From the NCBI GenBank assembly GCA_940337035.1, contig CALNHX010002284.1, forward strand, positions 1 through 64,000: 64,000 nucleotides of DNA. Direction: 5' to 3'. Made by a program: the position numbers and the translations under genes. Shown here one piece after another: positions 9,308-20,815 of this stretch (within the stretch, counting starts at the first letter, position 1; the number at the start of each line of letters is the position of its first letter). The stretch is from Agriotes lineatus. Lineage: Eukaryota > Arthropoda > Insecta > Coleoptera > Elateridae. A model generated the notes under the pieces. It ran no database searches. It saw only the letters and a program-made list of their open reading frames with translations, and was not told the DNA's origin.

Positions 9308-12300
9308 GTAAACTATTTTCATGTTTTCCTTCAGGTTGTTTCAGATTTGTAGAAATATATTTTTTTAAATTATGCCACTTTCCAACTGTTGCTTTCTATA
9401 GTTTCAAATTGTAATCTAGATGAGTAAATTGCAATTACTGAAGTGATTAGGTGAGGTTAAAAATTGACTTCGCCGCCGTCTTTTTACAGAGACGAAGATG
9501 GGCAATCCTTTGGACAATTCATGCGGAAGGAAGTTGGCGCAAGGGGCGAGAAGCAGTTGAATGGGATGTGGCCGGCGTTTCGGGAACATTGAAGTCCCTA
9601 GAGGCAGTATTGGCGTCATCGGGTGTAAACACTTTCAAGGCATATCCCACAAACTTCCGCATCGTCTGGATATTATGCAGTAAAATTTTACCTCGGTCCT
9701 CGACTGTATTTTGAAAACACTTTGTAACCATCCTGTATAGATGATGCTTACTCCAACGTAGGCCTGAGTATCCTAATCGATGCCTGTTGTTGAGGTGTTT
9801 ATTCCGTTTTGTTCAAGCCGCGAGGCACGGCACACATTCTCCTCATATCTCAATAGAGAGCCCGGATTGGATCACTACTAACAAAAACTTAAATTTAGAA
9901 GCGTGTTTAAATTTCATAATTATAATAAATTGACTAATAAGGTTGCCTACTAGATGTAAATGTGCAAACAAACTAAACTGCTATACAACAGGGCTTGATT
10001 ACTAGCTGCAAAATTAAAATGAATTTAACACTCTGCAGCATAAGATATCCGGGTGCTGTAACTGCGTCCTCGGATACTCAGAAGATGGAGTAAAATACCC
10101 TGACCTTCCCTCATAAACTGTCACGTATAAATATCGTAGACAGTACAATCAGTGAGGAACGGAACTGTTCCACCAGGTGCTGTGAATTTGACCGGCGTAC
10201 AACACGCAGCTCCAGTCCGTGGCACCCTTTAGCGTTTGAAAGTCACTCAAAATTAACGTAGAGAACATCGGGGTTATCTAAAAATCGGAAAAGGAAACAA
10301 ACCTGCGTACAAATAAATTGAAATAAACATCAGACCACGTGAAGATAAAGATACACTGCATAACTTGATAGTTCTAACAGCGTACAGATGGTTTTGCCAT
10401 CAAAATCCCATGAGCATATTGTTATCAGCCAGCTACGTGCAATTACCCATAACATCAAATCAGCACCTTACTACTGATGCTTTCTAGAATAAATTCTTTT
10501 TATAAATTTTATTAAAGAGAGCCACAAAAGAGCATTTTTAGAACCTCGAAAGTAGGGACTAAAATGGCAAACGTAACTAGCTCTACTCTCAATTTACATG
10601 CGAAAATTTCTTAAAAAAAGGAATTCCAATTTCAAGACTCAAAAATTTCCAAAAACTATACCAGGAACGTGATGCACCCATCGACATTTGTGCTGTCCCA
10701 AACTACTGCAAAAAGAATATGTAGTAAAAATATTTTAAGATATCGTACATTGCAGCTCATTGGAATGCATTTGTTACATAATTATTTAATTCAATCGACG
10801 TTGATCACACTAAAATACAAAATTGGGAAAAAAGTGAAGGGTTCGTCGGTGTCCGTAATGACACAGATCTTAAAATGTCTCGAAACAGATGGAAGTGTTT
10901 CTGTTACCCTCAGTCTAGCTCAATCAGGAAGGGGTGGTTCGATAGCTTAAAGGGACCGACGAAGATTTACCCTATGATTTTACTCAAAAATATTGCTTTC
11001 AAGAAAAAAATGCTGTCGTGACCAAAAGCGAGAAAGGTCACGGAAGCTATGCCAGAATTCACCAAGTTAGCTGCAGATCGTCCCCGCGCCCTTCGCCAAG
11101 CTCCCGCAGGTCGGCAGGTACAAATGCAGGGTGGCCTAAAAATCAAATACCTCACCTGCAATGACCACTCTTCTGAAAGGTTTAAAACTTAATTCAAGCC
11201 TATATTCTTAAGGCTTGATCAGAAAAAGAGACATGCGTTGGCTTTACAATAAATTTAACTTTAACACACTCATCGTCACTGGTTGAAGACCAGTGGTTTA
11301 CTAATACATTAAAGAAACTCGAATTAAATGACAAATTTACATTTATTGGCAAGACAACGAAATAATCCCGAGTTACATACAAAACAAATAGTTATTTAAT
11401 ACATCCTAACTGAAAATATGGAGACCACAGCCAAAAGGTTATCTTAACAGCTATATTACAGCAACATTAAGCGACAGGGATGTCAAATAATGGGGCGAAA
11501 TAAATTCGCAGACGCAAAGTTCCACAAAATGCGGCGCACACTATATATGTTCACGGCACTCCCGCGTTACATGCAATAAAGGAAAGTGCAGATTTGAATT
11601 TCCCACCATAGCCAATTCATGCTTTACTTTAAGATGTGACCATAACAGGCTTCGGCAGCAACTTGGCGATGCTTGGCTATAGCTAGGGTAGAAGTGCAGG
11701 CCTCCCCAGGGTAAGAGTTGTGCAGAGACTCGACCGGTACAAGGGGCCAGTGGCCAAAAGATGTTCGTAACAAAACGAAAGCGGCGGCCAGCTGAGGGTG
11801 AAAGATTACTTCAGGTTCGCCTCCACGTAAAATTGAATGTGCAAATGCAGAACTTTTCCCAATTAACACGAGAAATCATTTAGGCTTCGTAAGGACGTCT
11901 TAAACTTAATGTGCAACAGGTGCAAATTGCTTCTCCACACCTCCGGGGCAGAAGTATACCAAAACAAGATGCCCCGCATATAATTACGTCGGCCTAGAAC
12001 ATACTCGCCACTCGGACCTCAACATTTCTTAACGAGCTTTATGCTATCAAGCTGGAGCAGGACTAACCTTTAAAAATCGAATTGCCGCGCGACGACCACA
12101 CAATTCGTTCCCTTGCTTCGAAAAAGCATCTGTTTCTTGCAATCGACAGGCTAAAGTTTATGTTTCACTATTGCACCACGACCTGAAATGTTGCTAAACA
12201 AAGAAACAATTCGGACTTTGTTATTGCCTGCGCTGCAGAACGAACAAAGAACACGGAGAGTTCTGGAATAATTAAAGATTGCGGCAGCAATTCCACGAGG

Positions 12301-12409
12301 CTTGGATATTGAATTACCAAAATTACTCCTAAGAAATACGGCGCTAAACCCTCGAAAAAGAAATATCGAGCTTTGAAGTCGAGGTCCATTGGTACTCTTG
12401 TATAGAGCT
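9308..12409. other. no gene recognised; former Gr1 intron and flank
   Basis: No recognised protein family in either strand. Several short frames (9416-9731, 10669-10950, 11624-11869) show no family signature. The stretch 10650-10735 resembles 39775-39860, which lies just outside unit C, so a piece of the larger duplication extends here. The region at 11500-12100 is closer to balanced base composition than its neighbours, without an identifiable element. Confidence 0.5.
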
Positions 12410-12610
12410 GAGCGATATATCGATATATCGATACATATCGATATTATTTTAATAACAATATATCGATACATGGGAATATCGGATATAGATATATCGAATG
12501 TCGATATACCGAATATTTATCGAATATCGTTATATCGAAATAGCGAATATCTATATTTATCGAATATGGATATTTATCGAATATGGAAATATCTTCTATC
12601 GATATTCACT
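12410..12610. repeat. TATCGA-rich palindromic repeat, diverged copy
   Basis: Overlapping ATATCGATA words like those at 3708 and 26418. The left border GAGCTGAGCGATATATCGA resembles the GGCTGGGCGATA border of the other copies. The right border has decayed. It lies between the former Gr1 region and the tail of the LINE. Confidence 0.6.
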
Positions 12611-12628
12611 GCTATCCCCATAATTATT

Positions 12629-12662
12629 GATGATAATAATAATAATAATAATAATAATAATA
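12629..12662 (-). repeat. ATT microsatellite tail of the LINE
   Basis: On the plus strand this is (AAT)n starting at GATGATAATAAT. On the LINE strand it is (ATT)n directly at the 3' end. Short repeated tails in place of poly-A are typical of CR1-like and related LINEs. Confidence 0.7.
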
Positions 12663-12946
12663 GTAAATCGTCTTTTATTAGCTCCATTGTATTACAATAA
12701 ATTATAAATTAGTGAAGATACACAAAAAAAACATAGCATAAAAGAGCTATTCCAAGGCGGAGTTCAGCATTTTACCTTTCGGTTAGCTGTTCTACCACTC
12801 AACCCTTGCCAATAAATAAATTAAATCTAATAAACATATCAGGGCCCAATTATAATAAATAAAATAAACTTACATTACTAATACCAGTTTGGAAATATTT
12901 CAGTCCTTGTTTAATAAAGAATTATAAAATTTGAATTTGAATTGAT

Positions 12947-13319
12947 TCAAGGGAAGCTTTTGAATGTGCTGTTAATACTGTTGTAAATTTTAGTTATTTG
13001 GTAAGAGAAACAATGTTTAAAAAATTCCGTTCTATGCAACGGTGGAGTTAGCTTACCCTTGAATCGAACATTTAGATTGTGAACATCCGTGCGAAATTTA
13101 ATCTTATTATATAAGTAAGGAAGTGATCGAAAGATGAGAATTTTGTGATAAAGGCAAGCAGCATGTAGCAATCTCCTGTTATCATTTTTAACCGTTTTAA
13201 TTCCTGAAGTTTATAAGAAATATGTTGGTACTTGCGAATTCCAAAAATAAGTTTCATACAGGAGTTTTGCATTTTTTGAATTTTTTCTGCATTGACTTTG
13301 TCAATAAACGGTCCATATA
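12947..13319 (-). pseudogene. LINE ORF2 C-terminal domain
   Basis: Two overlapping frames (13072-13319 and 12947-13171) together carry the usual post-RT region of CR1-like LINEs: MQNSCMKLIFGIRKY, LKRLKMI, then SLPYLYNKI, RTDVHNLN and TEFFKHCFSY. A frame change lies near 13130. The upstream end is cut at 13319 by the palindromic element, and the preceding RT codons resume at about 18516 on the far side of the insertions. Confidence 0.75.
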
Positions 13320-14379
13320 CAGGGTGGTCCACTTTTTTGTAGCAGGACTTTAATAGTAGACAGAAAAACTTATTTCAAGGCGAAAATTTCATATGAACAT
13401 AGGCCCTGAAACTCTTCGTTTTAAAGATACAGGGCGTTCAAATTTTCGAAAAAATATCATTTTTTCTATACAGTATCCCAACCAGCTGAGATAATTCAAC
13501 TAAATTTGGTGTGCAACTCTAGCCTAAATGCTACTACATTCCATGACAATATCAAGGACCTCGATCGACCAGTGGCGGAGATGTGGGGTTTCGCGACCAA
13601 TAAATTAAAAAATTTATTAGTACGACCCTGTTGAAAATCGAAATTGTTTTTTTTTTCAAAAAAGGCGTTTAATTCTCTACAAAACATGTCTCTTCACATT
13701 TCTCAATATCTCCCACGGTTGCTTAGCAATTTTCAATAATTTGGTCAAATTCATGTTTTTTTATTCAAAATAAACTCGACTAGTGTTAGGGTAGAATATT
13801 CTAATTAAATAAGTTACATTCCTTATTACTCATTATTGAACATTTAAAACAGGTTTTCAAATATGGGAAACATTTATTTAATTAAACTTATTTAATTAGA
13901 ATATTCTACCCCAAAACTAGTCGAGTTTATTTTGAATAAAAAACATGAATTTGACCAAACTATTAAAAATTGCTAAGCAACCGTTGGAGATATGGGAAAA
14001 TATGAAGAGACATTTTTTGTAGATAATTAAACGCTTTTTTTGGAAAAAAAAACAATTTAGATTTTCAACAGGGTCGTACTAGTGAATTTTTAAATTTATT
14101 GGTCGCGAAACTCCACATCTCCGCCACTGGTCGATCGAGGACCTTGATATTGTCATGTAATGTAGTAGCATTTAGGCTCGAGTTGCACACCAAATTTAGT
14201 TGAATTATCTCAGCTGGTTGGGATACTGTATAGAAAAAATGATATTTTTTCGAAAATTTGAACGCCCTGTATCTTTAAAACGAAGAGTTTCAGGGCCTAT
14301 GTTCATATGAAATTTTCGCCATGAAATAAGTTTTTCTGTCTACTATTAAAGTCCTGCTACAAAAAAGTGGACCACCCTG
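13320..14379. mobile_element. 1,060-bp palindromic (foldback) element
   Basis: Starts CAGGGTGGTCCACTTTTTTG and ends with its exact inverse. The two halves are inverse copies of about 500 bp each, meeting near 13850. TA lies at both flanks (13318-13319 and 14380-14381), the target duplication of Tc1/mariner-type elements. It carries no gene, and the frame at 13496-13687 is not conserved. It sits inside the LINE C-terminal coding region. Confidence 0.85.
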
Positions 14380-14572
14380 TATAGGGGAAGGTGATGTACC
14401 TTGCTACCACTTTTGTTTAAGTGGTCACAAAAGTGCTACATTATTTTTGTTTGGGTAACTCACTTATTTCATTGTTAACTATGATGAACTCTCTATCTTT
14501 TCGTATATAGGTTTCTTCAAAATTCTTTTACTGAAAAATGCTATAAATTAAGTAAAAATTACAAAAATCTGG

Positions 14573-14630
14573 CTCAGGGTACATCACCATGTTGTACCTT
14601 GAGCCGTATGGTGATGTACCTTGAGCCATA
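14573..14630. promoter_or_regulatory. subterminal repeats, likely transposase-binding sites
   Basis: Three copies of a word like GTACCTTGAGCC in both orientations lie close behind the left terminus (near 14573, 14594 and 14612), and the terminus itself contains GTACCTTGC. The right end carries related copies near 17164, 17180, 17201, 18473 and 18494. Repeated short subterminal words at both ends are the usual transposase-binding pattern. Confidence 0.5.
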
Positions 14631-14693
14631 AGAAAACAACTCGTAGAATTTACACAAATGTTTATTGTTCACAAAAGTATGCTTTTAATAAGG

Positions 14694-16714
14694 TTATTTA
14701 ACATTATAGGAACTAATATCTACTGGAAAAGTCAGGTAAGATTGTTGTCGAGCTGATCCTCCAGTGTTTACGGGGATTGGTAATTTCAAAATCACATCTT
14801 CTTCTTCAACCATATACCTTTCCGCAGACTTGTCGAACAAAAATTTATTTGCACATGATATTTTCTTAAGGTATGTAACACACAATTCCTTGTCTTTTGT
14901 GACCACCCTAGCTACATAATGCTCGGCACTTTTTTTCCAAACACTTTTATTAGTAGGTAATCACCCTCGCTGATAGTGTCCTTTTCGAATTGTTCTTCCA
15001 GATTCTTGGCTTCTACTTCATCAAACAAACTAACGTCATCGTCGGAATTCGACGAAATTGTCATGTCATCGCATTCATCAGAGGTTGTAGAATCATCAGC
15101 GAGAAGAGGAGATGCAGGTTTTTTGGCGAAAACTGCTCTCTTTACAGCGGGGACCTTCTTTCTCTTTAAATCCCTTAACCGTTTAGCTTCTTCCAATTCC
15201 TCTTTCTCTGGCGTGTCGGTTAGAATTCGAGATTTTCCCTTCTGCCTACCTCGTGAGTTTAGTGATTTCCTGGCTTGCGCCTTAGGAAACGGTTTTAAAG
15301 CCTCAGGTGTTACAAAATCGTTACTTAATCCAAAAGAAGTAGATGGTTGATTTTGGTTTTCGTTTGAGTTAAGATTTGGTGCACTCGACGTAGATGCCCA
15401 CCTCTCACCCGCAGTTAATGGAGTAGTAAAGTTGGTGTTTGATTCAGGGTCTTCATTTTGGTTTGCTGCTTCTGGCATATGTCGGTCAGTAACATTTAAT
15501 GGTAGGAAATCATTATCGCCAAAAATGTCTTCATTTATTGGTACAAGTCCAGTAACTCGAAATCCGCTAATAATGTTCTTTGGGGTAAAACTTACAGGGT
15601 AGGCGATCCCCACCATTTCAGCGATTTCGTAAATTGTCATAGGTTTTCCACTATTTGTGGGACTTAACATCCAGTTATTCACAGCATTATTATAGAAGGT
15701 CTTAAACGGACACCCAGGTCTAATGGTTGCATTTTATGGCTGGTATGAGGATGAAAGGTTAACAAAATTATGCCTACTTCTTTACACCTAACTATAGCAG
15801 GAATAGACACATGGCTTTCATGATTGTCCATTATCAGAATTATAGGATAATCAATCGAAGGCTTTGTATGTTTTATGAAATGGTCTAAAAACTTCAAAAA
15901 AAATGCGTTCGGTTGACCATCCTGATGGATTACAAGCTCCTACTGCACCAGGTGGAGCCCCTTTCAACATGAAATCTTTGAAATTCACACGAGGGAAAAT
16001 GAGCATTGGAGGAACACTGTTGCCTATGGCGTTGATTGCAGCAATCATAGTAACATTTGTTCCCCTCTCACCAGATGTCATGCTGCCGATTTGTTTTACC
16101 ATTTTTGGAGCTAGAATCTTGGGTGGAACGTGAACAGTAGTGATGCCTGTTTCATCAAGGTTCCATATACGATCTGGTGCAACGGATTTCCTTTCTAATA
16201 TATTTTTAAAATTATTGAAAAATTTTGACACACTGGTTTTGTTAAATCCTGTGGAACGTCCAAGGCTGGTGGCCTCCGGTTTTCGCAAGGATAATTCTTG
16301 CTTAAATCTCTTCCTAAAACATCGCAGCCATGACTTTCCTGCCATACATTCCAGATCCCATTTTGCAGGGTACTTTTTGTTATTTGCGTTTGCATATTGA
16401 AAGGCCAATAACCTAACGTCTCGTAAAGTTAGACCGTAGTGCAACCGTGCTGCCTGTTTCAGGTACGAAGAAAGTTGGATTTCTTCCTCATCGAAAAAAA
16501 TCCTCTTCACATCCTTGTGCGTGACGTATTCAAACTTTTCTTCGCTTGAGGCAAGATGTTTTTTCACATGCCGCATCAGTGTATGTCTTGACACATTATA
16601 GAGCTTAGCAGCTTCACGAAATGACATCTTATTTTTCAAAACGTCCTCAGCTGCACTTTCAATTTTATTTTTTTGCACTGGTGGGCGCTTCACACCTAGT
16701 TTACTGCGAGGCAT
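14694..16714 (-). pseudogene. pogo/Tigger-like DDE transposase, frameshifted
   Basis: The start at 16714 gives MPRSKLGVKR, then a Psq/CENP-B type helix-turn-helix (SFREAAKLYNVSRHTLMRHV), a second Tc5-type HTH region, and the DDE_1 catalytic core. The three acidic residues can all be read, in NLDETG, IMDNHESH and MQPLD. After the core come a long charged linker and a C-terminal domain ending LPIPVNTGGSARQ and FPVDISSYNV. Frameshifts lie near 15870, 15700 and 14910, so four fragments encode one protein of about 670 residues. It would cut and paste the element at TA sites. Such proteins are sometimes domesticated as CENP-B relatives, but this one is dead. Confidence 0.85.
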
Positions 16715-16738
16715 TTCTGTAATGGAATAGTCAAGCAT

Positions 16739-17514
16739 GAAGCTCTAATTTGTTGCATTTGTGAAAATAAATGTATTAGAAATAAATGGATATGAATTAA
16801 TGCGGAATTGATTCTAAGATAACGGACGTATTTGATAAAAATATGATGCAACTGAAAATTTATCATAAAAAACTAGGGTTTATATTTAAAAACAATAGCT
16901 AACGTCATAACTCAAAAACAAAATACAATCTAAAAGCTACAATCATTGTAGATCATGTCTTATTTAAAATAAAAATTGATGTGCCCGAGGATTTCTTCCA
17001 AAAACATGTTTTTTTAAAATTATTTTGATAGTTCCAGACTTTACACTAGCACTATATACGTAAAAGCAGAACGTTTATGTATGCATGTGAAAATACATGT
17101 TGTTATTTCGGATGATATCTAATCGAAAATTGCGCCTGAAATTTGATATTTATGTAAAAGTGTTGTACCTGGAGCCGGTGCAAGGTACAGCAGCCATACT
17201 CGGCTCAAGGTACAGCACACTAGCACACATCCTGCCTGCAAATAAAGCCAACGCCCCATTTTCAGGTTAAGTTACGAGTCAATCTAACATCATCATTCAA
17301 TGGCCAAAGCTGCGTACTATATCACTCAGTGCTCAATGACGTTACTTATATAGCAATTAATATGCAATTTAACAAACACTTACCCGAAAATTATTTACTT
17401 TGAAGCACACAAATCACTTTTTTGCAAATTTTTTCACGCAAATGCAATGGAATGGTTGGCACTTCGGTGACAATCTATTGAATATGCATGATTTAAAAAG
17501 TACCTACAGATGGC
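16739..17514. other. Tigger element 5' untranslated side
   Basis: No coding sequence. It contains the right-end copies of the subterminal word (TACCTGGAGCCGG at 17165 and GGCTCAAGGTACAGC at 17201) and then the hAT-type insertion begins at 17515. Confidence 0.6.
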
Positions 17515-18432
17515 TAGGGATGTGCGGTACGATCCGATATTTTGAAGTACCGGTACTTTGTCTCCCGATACTCGATATTTTGTACCGGTATTTCAGTAAG
17601 CGATACAATACGATACGATTTATTTTTGGTCAGTATCGTCAGGACCGATCCAAGGTTTTTGCCGCTTAATTATTTTTTTTTAATTTTTAACATAAAAATT
17701 AATTAAACAATCTCAATGAGGTTGTTTGATATTTTTTATATTTAGTGTTCTATGGAAGTAAGAGCCAGATGGTCGAACATCGATAACTTTCAATAAGTAA
17801 TTTTCAGCTTCTACAAACTCGACAATGAAAATCAAAACAAACTGATTTTGTTGAGCCGAAATCTTCCTGTTTAACATGCATATGTACTACACTTCGGGTT
17901 TCGGCTGGTACAACAAAATCGTAATTGATAAATTCTAGGAGAATGACTAATTCTGGCGGACTGGAGCTTTCATGTATCCCAACAAATTGTATTATAATGA
18001 TAAATATCCAATAAAAACTGAATTATTCAGATTAAATATTTATAACATGCTGCTTTATACAATAATTGTAGTGTTGATATGTTTATGAAACTAAATTTGT
18101 TGGAAAATATGAATGCGTGTTACTTTTTAATTTTTTAGGCGTTATAAAAGTTAGTAGGTATACTATTTAATAGATGTGTTTCTAATACTGACTTTTAATT
18201 ATTTTTTGTTGAGTTCTTAATTGTTACTGCCACTATCATTGCTACAGTTCTATTTGCTGGACTAGAACTCGAGGTTCGTATAAATATACGTAAAAAATAT
18301 CCTGGATCGAATGTGTACCGGTATTTCATGTACCGGTACTTTTATATACGATACTATCTGGAACCGATACTTTTAAATCGATACGATACGATACGATTGT
18401 ACCGGTACTTTTCGGTGTATCAAACATCCCTA
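17515..18432. mobile_element. 918-bp non-autonomous hAT-type element
   Basis: Termini TAGGGATGT and ACATCCCTA are inverse. The flanks carry a perfect 8-bp target duplication CAGATGGC (17507-17514 and 18433-18440), the length made by hAT transposases. Both ends are filled with GTACCGGTAC and CGATACGATA words, giving long imperfect inverted ends. There is no coding capacity. It is inserted in the Tigger-like element, making it the youngest layer of this nest. Confidence 0.88.
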
Positions 18433-18656
18433 CAGATGGCGTGCTTTCGGAAATTGCGGTAAAATTAAATGTGGCTCAAGGTACGACCCTGTGCAAGGTA
18501 CGTCATCTTCCCCTAGTACCGCAGTAATTAAAGTGAGATAGCACCAAGGAGTTATATAAAATCTTCTTTGTGTTTACATTAAGAACCTGTCTGCTGTAGT
18601 AAATTGTTTTGAGTGAATTCTAAATTTTAAATCCTCATCTATTACAAGTTCAAGGT

Positions 18657-19178
18657 TTATAACTGACTTAGTTGTATAGGTGTGGAGTCAATAATAATTG
18701 AATAGAAATTATCAATAAATTCTTCTTTTAGTTTTTTTGGGCCAAAAACTACTACTTCTGTTTTGTGGGGATTTATGGTGAGGCCGTGTTTGTTGGAATA
18801 GTCAATTAAGCTTCGCAAGCCTTCATTAAAATTTTCCATTGCTGGTATAAAATTTTGTTTAGAAAATGAAGCGTACAATTGAGTGTCGTCCGCTTAGAAA
18901 TGATATTTGAAGTACTTAATTACACTGTTTAGATTAAAAGTTTAAATACAATAGAGCAGGGGCCCCAAGATTGAGCCCGGTGGAACTCCAGATTGTAAAT
19001 CTAAGAAATTCGATAACCTGCCATCAATTTTTACAGCTTGTTTTCTGTTTTCTAAGTAACTTTGAAAAAAGTTACAAGACACTTCATCAAGACCAACATG
19101 GTATAAAATAGATAAGAGGAGAGCATTATTAATGGTATTGAATGCCTTAGAGTAATCAATGAGCGCCAATAGTGTCAA
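18657..19178 (-). pseudogene. LINE reverse transcriptase core, dead
   Basis: Frames 18942-19178 and 18657-18878 hold the CR1-type RT core: LLALIDYSKAFNTIN with the first catalytic Asp, then SGVPPGSILGPLLY, then ADDTQLYASF with the second and third. The residue that should precede ADD (an aromatic) is a TAA stop, reading KYHF-stop-ADD. The enzyme would prime cDNA synthesis on nicked target DNA. Further frame changes separate it from 19337-19768. Confidence 0.8.
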
Positions 19179-19336
19179 TTTATTATCATCAGTTGCTTTT
19201 ACTATGTCGTCAACAATGCAAGTTAAAGCCGTTTCGCAACTGTGACCTTTTTGAATCCTGACTGAGTTTGTGGAATAATATTATTTAGAAGTAAAAAACT
19301 GTTTTTTCAATAATTTCTGAAATTTCTGGTAGAATA

Positions 19337-19768
19337 CTAACTGGACGTAAAGACATACTCTGCTGGATTTGACACTTTTGGAATCGGTTTTATAATCGAA
19401 TTTTTCCAAAGAGATGGGTATTTACCTGCAATTAGGCAACTGTTAATAATATTAGTTATGTGGGGCAGTATTACGGGACATGATAGTTTCAGGTCAACAG
19501 TTATTAAGTCGGAGCCTTGTGCCTTTGACGTGAGAGATTTGATAATACTTAGTATTTCTCGTTGATCCACTAAGGTAAATGAGAAAAATGAATTAGTGAG
19601 CCTCTCAGAGTTATTATAAAATGAAATCATTTCGTCCACGTTTTTCACTAAGGCAAGATTACTGTTAATGAAATAGTTATTAATTTCATTTACGTTTTTT
19701 AATTGATCAGGTAAATCTACATGTTTGTTATTACCAAAAATATTTGAAGTTTTTAACATTCGCCACAT
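19337..19768 (-). pseudogene. LINE ORF2 region between endonuclease and RT
   Basis: A 143-residue frame with IIKSLTSKAQGSDLITVDL and YPSLWKNSIIKPIPK, the usual entry into the RT domain of CR1/jockey-like LINEs. The link to the RT core (19179-19336) is frameshifted, and the upstream linker to the endonuclease (19769-20165) contains stops. Confidence 0.75.
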
Positions 19769-20165
19769 ATTGCTCGAGGAGCTTTTAATTTTGTGTTCTA
19801 AATACGCTTTTTTTCATTTCTAATGGCTGTTGTTACTATATTGCGTAGCCGTTGATAATATGCTCTGTCCTCGTCCAGTTTAGTATTTTTGTACCTAGTA
19901 TAGGCCTGATCCCGTGATGATTGCATTAATTTAATTGTTTCAGTTAGCCAAGGTGCTGGCGGTTTAGTTATACGTCTAGTAATATACTGGGCATGTTAGT
20001 TGATAAGGTCGACAATAGTATGTGTAAAGAATTCCACCTTTTCATTAATATTACGAATATAAAAAATTTCATCCAACTGGGTGGAGTTTAGATCCGTTGT
20101 AAATTGGTCAATATTAATATTTTTGTAACCTCGATATCTTAGAAACTTTTGAGTGGTTGGTTTAT

Positions 20166-20815
20166 TTATTTTGATAATGATAATTTTTCATGATCCGATA
20201 CACCATCTACGCTTCCGACCCTCACTTTGCTTATAATATACATCTTGTTAACAAAAATAACATCAAGTAAAGTTTTAGTAAGTTTGGTGATTCTAGTTGG
20301 TTCGTCAATAATTTGTTGCAAATTAAGGCCTATTGTCATGTCCAGCAAATCACTACAGTATTTGTTAGTTAAATCTAGCATGTCAAAATTTAAATCTCTA
20401 CAAAAAACAATAGTTTCATAACAAGGTATCAACATTGATAATGTTGTTTCTAATTCATCAATAAACATATTTTTATCACATATTTCTGACCTATAGCCAA
20501 CACCAAATGCAGTACAAGTTTTATTTAATTGAAGGGAAATCCAACATTGCTCTATGCTGCCTGCCGTATCAATGAACCAAAAATTATAAATATTTTTTAT
20601 ATAAAACGCAACACCTTTCCCACCTCTTCCATTGCGATCGCGTCTAATTATTGAGTATCCTGGAATGCTTACAGAAACATCACTGATATTAAGTGTGAGC
20701 CATGTTTCACTAACTGCAAGAATATCAGGATCATCCTCGGCTACAATTTCTTTTATTCTCATTAGATGAGCAGGTAGCGATCTCGCATTCAGATGCTATA
20801 ATTGAATAAGTGTAA
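20166..20815 (-). pseudogene. LINE AP-type endonuclease
   Basis: The frame covers most of an APE-like endonuclease: LNARSLP just before the first ATG, then DDPDILAVSETWLT with the catalytic Glu, YSIIRRDRNGRGGKGVAFYI, FCRDLNFDMLD, and near the end VDGVSDHEKL with the catalytic SDH. It would nick the target strand for target-primed reverse transcription. This domain looks almost undamaged. The D in FCRDLN replaces the usual G of GDFN. Confidence 0.82.

Larger units (their letters stand above)
14384..18513 (-). mobile_element. pogo/Tigger-like DNA transposon, 4.1 kb
   Basis: Termini GGGGAAGGTGATGTACCTTGC (left) and GCAAGGTACGTCATCTTCCCC (right) are imperfect inverted repeats with TA on both sides (14382-14383 and 18514-18515). 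The left TA immediately follows the TA duplicated by the palindromic element, giving TATA at the junction. The transposase is on the minus strand. A hAT-type element (17515-18432) is inserted in its right part. Three frameshifts make the transposase non-functional. Confidence 0.85.

Noticed and set aside
9416..9731. Opposed frames of 67-87 residues
   Set aside because: No family signature and both strands equally open; likely chance.
12389..12700. 103-residue Ile/Tyr/Asp-rich frame
   Set aside because: Translation of the TATCGA repeat and the AAT microsatellite.
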